Below are positions 54,290 through 64,000 of a DNA stretch of 64,000 nt, in pieces. The notes beneath the pieces were generated by a model that did no database searches, was not told the origin of the DNA, and worked only from the letters and a program-made list of their open reading frames with translations. Position 1 is the stretch's first letter; each line of letters begins with the position of its first letter. The position numbers were made by a program, and so were the translations under genes. Source of the DNA: Nematostella vectensis (taxonomy: Eukaryota; Cnidaria; Anthozoa; Actiniaria; Edwardsiidae); NCBI RefSeq assembly GCF_932526225.1, contig NC_064042.1:10430540-10494539 (forward strand). The letters run 5' to 3'.

Positions 54290-57200
54290 ATGGCTAAAGC
54301 GCTCCTACTTTTGCTGGTGGTATACAGTGCTTTACTGAACTCATGCCAGGCTTGGGTCGATGTGAAAGACAGGATCAAAGGTAGGGTGATTCATCTAGAG
54401 ACCCTGCTCAAACGAGGACGATGGCTAAGGCAGATCGACAACAAAGATTCTGACGGTTCAAGATACCTTTTCATTGACCCGCTCGCCGAGAGGGACACAT
54501 ACTACGAACCACGGGTACAATTCGAGGTACGTACTAATTGGTACAATTCCAGGTATATACTCGAAGCCACGGGTACAATTCCATTGTACACCTGCAGTAT
54601 AAGTATTATTTCTTACAGCGAAATTTGTTGTTGCACGACCTCGGCGGGTCCAAAATTCTTGACTTGTTTGGGAATAGCACGTAGTCAGTCAAACTTTTCG
54701 GGCGGGTCTATGTAAAAACTAGACAGATTTGGTTTATCATAAATGCAGTAGTACAATGGCTGTTTGCTAATTTTTCTTTCAATATTTTGACTCGATGTAA
54801 AATTAGCTGAAAACCGTTTGTTTGCTACTTCAAATAATTTTACAATTTTGAATAATTATTTAATGCTGTAGATAACTGGCAGCTACTACTAATATTGATA
54901 TTTTTAACTGTAACTTTAAAAATAACTTTTATAAACTCAATCGTAATCCCTTTAGACTCCTTCTAAGTGTACATTGTACATCATTTATGGCCATTTTGCG
55001 AGGATTATTTCACCACAAAAATCCCGAGTAATAATTTTACTTTGTTATTCCCTTGTTTTTTTTTCATGGAAAGTAAAGTCTTTCATGGAAAGTAAAGTCT
55101 TAAAGTGAGTTAGTAGACTGTATTGGCGTATAGAAACACTCGGCGGCAGGCTTTGGTAAAACGGCAAAGTACGAAGTACCTATTGTTTCGGGAACGCAAT
55201 TATCGCATTGCTTTCAATAATTGCATAGATAGTATCATGCAGATTCAAACAACGTAAAATCAAAATCCGCACTTACGTGATATTTCTCATTTAATGATGA
55301 TGATATCTCTAACAATACAAAAGATCCTAGAGAACTGGCCGTACCGAACAAATCTCTGGAATGAGAATCAAATGTTTTAAATCTTCCATCGGCAGTACAA
55401 TAGAGCCACAGTATTTAAACCAACAGTCAAAATGAAAGACCTGTATTTTTCTTTAATAATGTTTGTAAAACATAACACTAACAATTGGCAGAACATTACA
55501 TTATGTATTGCTGAATGGACAATCGAACCCCCATCCTCCATGCCCTCCTTCTCCTGATCAAATGTCTATCTACTGGCCTAAATCTCTCTTGGTATCTACT
55601 ATATCCCTTTGATCATATTTTGATGTATTTTGATGCTATATTGCGTATGGCGCTGTATACATTTGTATGCATTTTTAGGTAACTGCGTGTGACAACTATC
55701 TCTGCCTGGAAGCCTTGTCGCTTCGGGACTATTTCCTGGCCGCTGGTTATCCCCCCGATCATGATAAACACACCGTCAAGCTACAGTACTCAACATACCC
55801 TGCTGGAGATGTATGTAGAACCATCCCACCCCTCCCTAATCCTATGATGATTACATAACATAGTATTGTAGTCATTGAATGATTAAGATTGACCTCGCTG
55901 TAGGCGTTTCTAGAAGGAAGCTTTTCAGATAGTATAGAAAAATGGCGGCTCTTTATTTGACGCTAAAATTTACACTGAGAGAGAAGGGCGGTCGCTAACT
56001 TGTTTAACTCACTCAAATTCTTTAAATATTCCAGACCCGCTTCTTTTGGACGTTTCTTTGTGAAGATCTTACAATGGAAAGGTGCAAGGTTGTCCCAAAG
56101 CGATTTGAAAACGATGGGTGGCTGATGGTGGCTGACAATAAAGGGAATCCTGATGGAGAGCATTACGATGCTACATGTGGCAAGGAGCAGAGTGACGCTT
56201 ACTTCAGAATCCATGCACCAAACCCCACAGATGGATACAAGTAAGAGCTCTTAGACAACGACTGACGCTTCACTTACCCTGCCCTCCACAGTGGGTTAAT
56301 TCGGAAATACCTATTTTCGGGGTCTCAGGATTCCTGTGGTGGGCGAAAAAAAATCTCCTTTTTGCGCCACAGGGATCCTGAATCCCGAAAATACACAGAA
56401 GAGACGGCTCTCAGGCTAGACTGCACTCGTTACCAGCGGTACCATTATTATAGCAACAAAAGCATCATCTCATATATTAATCATTGCGATCATTGTCATC
56501 ATCAACATTATAATCATTCAGCCAGCCTCATTATAGCAGAGCCGTAGCAGCCACGCCCCTACTGGTTATTTCCTTATAATTGTGGAAAATTGAGGTGGGG
56601 GGGGGGCACGTGCCCCCAGTGCCTCACCCCCAGCCACGGCCCTGTATAGTGTTACCTCATTGTTTCTTTGTAGTTTTACAACATAATATAGAATTATCAT
56701 CTTCTCGTTTACTTCATGCAGTGAGATCTTCAGAAGCACAAACACCGGGACGACGGAGCAGAAAGCCGATTATATGGTGACTACAGGCGTCACCCAGACC
56801 GAGGAGACATCCTCGTCTGTTACCTCGACTGTGTCTACTGAAATAGGTGGTGCCTTCAAGGCTTTTTCCGCAAGTGCGTCGTCTTCCATCTCATCATCTT
56901 GGTCGGTAAGGGCACGTTTTACATCTAATGATAATTCACAACGAAAAAAAAGGGTTTTGATATCACATAGAACTTTATTGAGTAAGCAAAACCTGCGGGC
57001 TTTTGCAAAGTTACGCTGCGACCGGGTAGCAAAATATACGAAATTAATCTGACTTGCTTGACCAAAATGCATTTACCGCAGCTTTTAATATCTTGTGAAC
57101 TCTAGCCGACATTTTCCAACAGCGAAATCGTCGAGTTCAAATCGTCTCTTGGCTTCTGCCATTTAAAATCTTAGAAACCTTTTTTTTTGGCCAGGACCTC

Positions 57201-57901
57201 CCTCCAAGGCGCTGACCAATAACAAAAAGTGATAGACTTTGTCAATTGGTTCGTATGGACCCTAAAATACTTGAGTTCGCGCGAATAACTCAAATCTGGT
57301 TCTGCTGTTTTTCCTTGTTCGATTTGAAATTTGTCAAAGAACCTGAGCTATTATTTGGCTAAACAGTAGTTGATATAATCTTGGATGGATGCATATCTTT
57401 AAGACCATTTATCCCTTAGACCGATGCCTGAGTATCTTCATCTTGCTGTGTTTATTTTGCATCAATGGATTTTTTGGTTGTGGGTACTTCTCAAAGCCGG
57501 TACAGGCCGGTTGAAGGGTCAATGTGTTAATAGTCTTTCCTTTTGTGAGGGAGATCTCCAGCGTACAGCTGAGTAGCTAGGTACGCGAAAAATCCCCTCC
57601 CCCTTTATAATAAAAAATATATATAATAGATCATAGCTTGCATATTGTATGTCTACCTTTCTCATTTCAGACCACACAATCTTCAACTTTCTCGGCGTCT
57701 AAGTCAGTCAAGCACGTCCTCACCATCCCTCCCCGCACGACTATCATTCTCACCCAGCTGATTGGTAATTACGCGAAAGAGTTTGAAGTCGGCGAGGACA
57801 AGTACACTATTGAAGAGATACCGCTGGACAGTGGCGCTACACGCAAACGCAAGATGCCCAGTCCTCCCGGTCAACCTCTCGAAGAAAAGTCTGAGCTTTG
57901 A
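54290..57901 (+). CDS. Secreted aerolysin-like pore-forming protein, tandem copy 2 (five exons)
   Basis: Exons 54290-54526, 55679-55810, 56035-56240, 56722-56905, 57671-57901; same phases and 329 residues as copy 1. Coding differences from copy 1: three silent in exon 1, one silent in exon 4, and four replacements, Asn177Asp (exon 3) and Asn208Asp, Arg238Lys and Val244Ala (exon 4). Exons 2 and 5 are identical. Signal peptide, cysteines and the Ser/Thr-rich insertion-like segment are all intact, so both copies look functional. Intron 1 is shorter than in copy 1: it lacks the LINE but carries its own insert of about 290 bases (54547-54837). AATAAA is at 57907-57912. The assignment as a beta pore former is by architecture. 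Confidence 0.8.
54547..54837. repeat. Repeat insertion in intron 1 of tandem gene 2
   Basis: Absent from unit 1, where the flanks GGTACAAT and CAAATAATTTTAC are adjacent. It contains GCACGACCTCGGCGGGTCC...GGGAATAGCACGTAGTCA, the repeat also in kinase intron 21 (18750-18825). Confidence 0.75.
55270..55475 (-). pseudogene. Fragment of the transposon cysteine-protease-like gene, unit 2 intron 1
   Basis: Same fragment as 45930-46080, extended by about 20 bases that also match the parent block (AAAGACCTGTATTTTTCT). Confidence 0.6.
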
Positions 57902-59137
57902 GTGAGAATAAACATACAGTGGAACCCCGATAGCCTCGAGTTATCCGAGTCATCTCTATTCGGATAACTATTACCTCCCGCCAGCTCGTACTATGTTTAA
58001 TCTCCCCTGATACTGTTTCTTGATTCATCTCTGTTACTCGATACTCCCTACTAACTCGAGCATGTGTTTCTTTAGGGCTTGAGTTAAGGGGGATCCAAAG
58101 ACGTGGCGGGAAAACGCACTCTTTCATCTCTCCCTTATCCAAGCCCCTTGCGCTTACTAGGCATGCTACAAGCTCATTCACTTAGCCTATAAAGCTTTGA
58201 GCCCTGAATAAGAATAGCTTTGAAGTACAGTTTGAGCAGGTTACTGCATCTTTGTCATGCTAGTTTTACTAATGCCACACAATGGTGTTGTAAATGAACA
58301 AGTTCTCGTCTTCAAATCAATAAACCTGTTGTTGTACCCAAATGCCTAGCCTAGTAATGACTCCCAGAAAACCTGAGAACCCAGTAACATAGCACCGCAT
58401 TGATTAGGGTTTAGACGCATGCCATAGGCAGGGTAGGGAAGTGGAGTTTAGCGTATGTATCATGAGCTCCCCGAGCAACCACTCTACACGTAATGGACTG
58501 ATAATAAATTGTTGTATTGTAATGAGTATATAGATTTAGGCATTGCCTAAAAGTGGAGCTCCAAACGGACCAAATATTTGATTATTTTCGCTTAAACACG
58601 AGGTTCCGCTATAAAAGGGAAAGCTCATCCCACCCCGGGCTCAAGAACAATCCATTATCAATCAGTCTCGTCAATGATTCAACATGTCAGGACAATTGCT
58701 TTGAGCGCTCAATTCAAATTTTGTATTCGAAACCTTATTTTAAAAATGTCACTCCTAGACTTGGCCACGTAAAATGGTTCTGTTTATAGTAAAATAATGC
58801 TATACCAAGCTGTGCGCGCTCTAAAGTAGGAACATTTTCGTCACTGCGCGATAACAATTCATGCAGATGCGTTAGATTATGGATAGCGCAAAGTTTAAAA
58901 TTTTGCAGTGGAAAGCAAATCACTAATTTATCAATCTCTTAACACAACTGCCTTGTTACCTGTGCAAAAATAGTTTTATTCCAGCCGACTGAGGCTCTAA
59001 GATAAGCAATTTTACAAGAGACATACAAGTTGTGACTGCTAGCTTGGCAGTGAGCAGGATCTTTCCCTTTTATAGCAGAACCTCGTGTTTAATAACTTAA
59101 GAAATGTTAAATATTATTATTATATTTCTGTTTTTGA

Positions 59138-59660
59138 CGACGTCAACCATTTCACAGATCACGCGATCAACTTGTTAAACCCCCTTCCCCCCACCCTTGA
59201 CATGTACATGACACATGTTTCGGCGTCAGGGTAGTTTTACTTTTAGTGACGTCATCGATGACGTCACGCGACCATCTCATTGCACCCCGCTTGAAACATA
59301 TATGACACCTACCGAGTTTGGTAGTCATACGATGTTTCTTAAATGGAATATAAATATTTTTTAAATTTTGATGACGTCAGCATATTTTTTCTTCTACTGA
59401 CGTCATTAATGACGTTACAATCACGTGTCTATATTGGTGCACCCCACTTGACACCATGACATATACCAAGATTTGTTGTCATATGATGTTTCGTTCATGA
59501 GATATGGATATTTTTGTTCTTAATGAAACCGGAACAGTTTTGCTTTTAGTGACGTCATCGATGACGTCACACAACACGTGACCACAGTTTTGCACCTCCC
59601 TTGACACGTACATGACACCTGCCAAGTGTGTTTGTCATACGATTCTTTTTGGGGACGGGC
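59138..59660. repeat. Tandem repeats with TGACGTCA palindromes, unit 2
   Basis: Near-identical to 49976-50520, with palindromes at about 59248 and 59550. Confidence 0.75.
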
Positions 59661-61742
59661 GGACGGTGCTCCGCTCACGCGCCGCTTCGGGAGCTCCGCT
59701 ATTATTGTAGGGATGGGAGTAACAAATGACTGAGACAAGGGGGGCAGGTATGGCAAGGGTGTGTGTGTGGGGGGGGGTGAGAGTGAGGGCATTTTCTCAG
59801 AGTACTAATCGGCTCTGCTCTCCGGAATTTCGGCATGCAGAGCCAGCTAGCAAGCTATCAGAGTACGCATTTTTTTTTTATTATTTTGTCCTTTTTTTAA
59901 CATATCACAAGCATTTTCTTGTGCAGTTTCAGAACAATCGTTCCATCGTGGGACACTTTTTGTGATTCCACCACGGTAGTTTGCCCCGTCCATGATATCC
60001 CTGGGCCCTCGCCCTTCACCTCCCATTCTCCTATAATCTCCAAGGCCTAGTAGTCAACCCACCTGGTACAAGTCTACTTTGTCTTCACAACCTGTGCCAG
60101 CACCCCCCATGTGACGTACCCTTAGTCACCACCACTTTGCCCTTACCATGCCTTTTCCTCACCCTAGTTTACACTCTTTGCCTTTTTTTCCATTTGCCTG
60201 CACACACAATGAAATACCCCCTCAATGGCTCTACCTTGGTGTTAGAACCTGTGTATTGTACACGATTCGTGTCACAAAACTTCCTTTGTTTGATAAAAAT
60301 AATCATGATGAAAACAGAGCTGAATACAATGAAGTCCTTTGGGGATGGTTCTAACACCGAGGTATACATACACCCCTCATTGAATAAGCACATTAGATAG
60401 CCCCTCAAACAAGTGCCCCCTCTAGAATCCCTTTTTTAAAAAGCCATAATGTGAGCATTTGTGGTAATGACTTTTTTTTCCAACGAGTTATAGCAAACTA
60501 ATGCAGCAATGTATAATGGCTGACATCCCTGAGATTTACAGATCATAGCAAATCTATTGATTCCAGGATCAAATATAAACATTTAAACATAGTACTTTCA
60601 TGTAGTGTCTTTTAATTGCATACAATAAACAGTGACTCGCGGCCATTCTGTATACGATTAGCTTTATTTTTTTTAATGAGACTCGCTGCCATTCTGTATC
60701 AGATTCATTTTAGTTTCAATATCCCAGCTAATATATCTCCTTGGAGTGTCTTCATTCCGAGTGTGAAAGCAAGATAAATCCAGGGAAATTCTGTGCAGTT
60801 GTATGACTCGATGAAACGTATAACTAAATAATTGGCGATTAATGTTATACCCTGCTGGCTTACCCTTCCGCGTTCATTACAGTACGATTCGGTGAAGTCT
60901 TAAAAATATCCCTGCAAATGAGGTCTCTTGCCGATGAGAAACAACACAAATAGGATATATCTGACGCACTGAGTCAGTGAAATCCCTGCTTAAACAGATA
61001 GGACTAAATCACTGCTAGCAGAGAGTTAAAAAGTGGCGTTCAACATGATTTTCCCGATCCGACGGAAACGCCATTTTGTTTTCCTGGTCTGAGTTGAGGC
61101 GTGTCCGCGTGAGACTGGGCATAGTAATACTCATCTCTGATTGGTTAATCAGATTGTTTATCAAATATAACCAAAAATGGTAATGTTCCGCACTGTTCTA
61201 GATCCGCCATTATCTATCGAGCGTGTATTTTAGTTTTGGTATTTTTGTTTTATCGCTACTTTCCAGCTTTCTTGGATGCATCAAATGACTGTGATATATA
61301 AGAAAAAGCTGCACAGTTGTCTTTAATTCACGATCATGGAACTAGATCTCGATATGCAAAGTTTGTTTTGTTTGGTAACCATCGCTCTCGCGTTGTAAGA
61401 AGACGAAGCAGAGAACCAAGTGGGATTCCAAAGAAACAGCTTGCACGTGCTTTTCATTAAACCAGAAACATAAGAAGACTTGTTCGAAAAAATATCGTGA
61501 AAAATTTACCAAAGTCATCTCGAATTCATAACTACCGGTATTACGAAGAAATCTTCATTCTCTCACGAAGGATTTGTGAGCACGACGTCTGGTCAGCATA
61601 TTTCAAAGTAAAGTATATTCAGAGGCAGAGTAAGAATAATAAAGTAAAATGGAAAAGTCGATGAAGCCCTAGCCTACGTGTAGTTGCTGACTCGCGAAAT
61701 CCTTCGCGAGTCAGCGGCTACACGTAGGCTAGTGGAGCCCAT

Positions 61743-62541
61743 TTGGGTGTAATTATCAATTCAGCAGCAGCCAAATTAAAAAATGTCACTCACAGAGAGA
61801 ATTGTTGCAAGTTTAAACTTTGTAGAAACTATCCTGGCCCTGTTATTGATTCCACGAAAACAACAATGGCATCATATAGTGAAGGAAATGTAGCATTATT
61901 TGGATCAAATTCTAATCGCCAGTCTGTGGCTATCATAGCTGTCAACTCTCCCGCATTAGGCGGGTGTCTCAAGATTTTGAACCTTTTCTCAAGCCTGATT
62001 TTCTTGAAAATATCCATACTTTTACTGTATTCAGCTATCTTAATGGTTCTGATACATTCACTGTGTTTTCTCAAGATTTTTCCTAAAGCGGGGTTGACAG
62101 ATATGGGCTATGTCCTTGTGCCCTCATGTAAGATCATAATAATCAATTCTACCTCACTGTATTTGGTCAATATCATGAACTTTGGTAATGAATTGTATAC
62201 CAGTTTATCAGCTTTATCAAGACAATATCATATTTGATGTTGACAGAAGTGCCTGAAATCAATCACAATGTTTGACTATCAGCTTCAATATAGTCCAAGC
62301 TATACTGGCAGTATACATGGTATGGTGACAGAAGGTTTTGAGTATTCTACTGTATGTCTTTTGATAATGTTTTACAGACATTATTAGAGAAAAATACAGG
62401 TCTTTCATTTTGACTGTTGGTTCAAATACTGTGGCTATTTATTGTACTGCCGATGGAAGATTTAAAACATTTGATTCTCATTCCAGAGATTTGTTCGATA
62501 TGGCCAGTTCTCTAGGATCTTGTGTTTTGTTAGAGATATGA
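61743..62541 (+). pseudogene. Decayed transposon cysteine-protease-like gene, copy C
   Basis: Collinear with 38809-39607, with the same frame breaks and the same loss of the expected catalytic Cys. It was therefore already broken before the segmental duplication. Confidence 0.45.
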
Positions 62542-63611
62542 TCATTAAATGATTTTATATACTATTTCAGAGCTCTCTATAATAATTCAAACTGCATTTT
62601 AGCTAAAGGGTGTAATGCAAATTGAAGCATCTGCCAATACTAATTATATTAACCAATCAATGCATGGACATGGAGTTTCCTATCATCAATCAAATGATAA
62701 TAAGGGATAAAATCTAGAGGTTAGAAAACATTTTTTGTATTGTAAGATGCTTCTGTGCTATTTCTTCTTATTCCATTTGCTTTTCTGTTGTTACTGGAAT
62801 TCACAAACCCTAGATGCATTTGTTTATTATGGAAATTATTTATAAGGTTCTAAACACTCCATCTTTTACAGACTTCACCCCGCTAAACGCCTCCCAATCG
62901 TCTTGTTTTTAATTACACGTCATGACAGTTGGTGTTAAGAGTAACAAGTCAGACATTAGCTGTCTTCACTAGTCTATATTCGGACAATAGCCCGACTAAA
63001 ATCTTTCTCGCAAGATCTTGTTGTTTGTCATTTCTTAATCAATTTACCAAACAACCTCTGTTCCCAACGCCCTTGCATATGGCAATAAGTTAGGCTCGAT
63101 TTCCAGCTTGTCTCTGTGAGCCCGCAGTACGTGGTGTGAGGCCTAGCGACGGCTGGAAATAGAGCCTAGCAATAAGTTTGGTACGAATTTGTTAGCGAAA
63201 AAAAATACTTTATCGTGAAAAATAAAACTTTAGATCATGTAATATTGTGTTTGAGTCTTCCTTTATTTCAATTTTGCCGATAGGATGTCAGTAGAGCGAG
63301 TTTGAAGCCCGCTACGAATTGTGTTTCTTATTATATATAAGTATAGGAAAGGCTGGGGACTCCCTCGGCTAACTTCGAACACACACACCTACTTCGAGGC
63401 CCGATAAAACTCGCAAAAATCCGCAAGCGCAAAACACTTTGAAAAAATACCTAAGCTTTCAACTGAACCGAGTCTTATGTCACCGATTTGCGAATTTCAC
63501 TCATATTTTTTCAACTTTTTACCACCGACTGTCGAATTCACCATCTGTGCCAACAGATCGTGTGCACTTATGACCGAGGGGCTCTAGGAACGAGGCACGG
63601 CCCGAAAATTC

Positions 63612-63736
63612 AAACTTCCAGGAGTCGTCGGCGCGACAACGGCCGCGCCGAGTGAGTGAGTGAGTGAGTGAGTGCAACTCGACAATAGACACGCACTCGG
63701 CGCGGCCGTTGTGGCGCCGACGACTCCTCGAAGTTT
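63612..63736. repeat. 43-base GC-rich hairpin with (GAGT)n spacer, unit 3
   Basis: Arms 63612-63654 and 63694-63736, two mismatches, spacer (GAGT)6. One substitution (TTCCAGG for TTCGAGG) separates it from the unit 1 copy. Confidence 0.85.
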
Positions 63737-64000
63737 CGAGTCGGAGTTTCGGTCAGAAAGTACACACGATCTGTTGGCAACCCCTTCTCTTTTTTTGCGC
63801 TCGCCCCATTTTTCTCGCGGCCATATTGATTGGGCAAATGAACAATTTCCGCACCTCGACACAAAGAACGAGAAGAATAGAGACAAAAGAACTTCTTTGT
63901 AGAACAAAGATAATAGGAGACAAAGAGCTGCGTAATTACTCCGCTCGCTCTTTATTCCTACTGAAACTCCACAGAACAGGGGCGTAGCCAGGGGACCCGG

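Larger units (their letters stand above)
52341..61503. repeat. Tandem segmental duplication, unit 2
   Basis: It is collinear and almost identical to unit 1 in exons, introns and intergenic sequence. Most of the starting transposon block is deleted; only 52341-52920 remains, with joined fragments of the block. Confidence 0.9.
61503..64000. repeat. Tandem segmental duplication, unit 3 (cut by the window end)
   Basis: Matches 38577-41065 with scattered single-base differences. If collinear, a third gene copy would be expected about 1.7 kb beyond the window end. Confidence 0.85.

Overview
The window is animal nuclear DNA, most likely from a sea anemone; the look of the genes and repeats suggests Nematostella vectensis (inference, no search was possible). 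Evidence is a long gene with 34 small GT-AG exons and short introns, an AT-rich background, many short inverted-repeat (MITE-like) elements, broken LINE and hAT copies, and a secreted pore-forming-protein-like gene family of the kind cnidarians carry. There is no operon structure, CRISPR array or rRNA gene, and I saw no tRNA gene.

Layout. (1) 457-2157: an intronless gene with a TATA box and poly(A) signal. It encodes a coiled-coil protein with one long hydrophobic stretch and is split in two frames at a run of five G. (2) 2880-23663: a complete Ste20-family kinase of the Misshapen/NIK (MAP4K4, TNIK, MINK) type on the + strand. It has an N-terminal kinase domain, a Ser/Pro-rich linker and a C-terminal citron homology (CNH) domain. 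Its introns hold at least ten inverted-repeat elements, two decayed exon copies, a triplicated splice acceptor and several hairpins. (3) 25875-27452: an intronless clan-2-like cytochrome P450 on the - strand, convergent with the kinase. (4) 27.6-38.6 kb: repeat-rich and gene-poor, with two related minisatellites (21 and 16 bp periods), a 2.1 kb inverted-repeat element carrying a LINE fragment, a possible PHD-finger exon, a transposase-type helix-turn-helix fragment and a broken hAT transposase.

(5) 38.58-64.0 kb: a tandem segmental duplication. Unit 1 (38577-52340) and unit 2 (52341-61503) each carry one intact five-exon gene for a secreted protein of 329 residues. Its C-terminal half looks like an aerolysin-type beta pore-forming module. 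Unit 3 starts at 61503 and runs off the window. The two genes differ at 8 of 990 coding bases, four of them amino-acid changing, three of these in the exon that carries the predicted membrane-inserting strand region. The units differ mainly by transposon insertions and deletions: unit 1 has a LINE in intron 1 with a target-site duplication, and unit 2 has lost most of the transposon block that begins units 1 and 3.

The kinase would act in intracellular JNK/cytoskeleton signalling, the P450 at the endoplasmic reticulum, and the tandem genes after secretion. Nothing suggests that these neighbouring genes work together.
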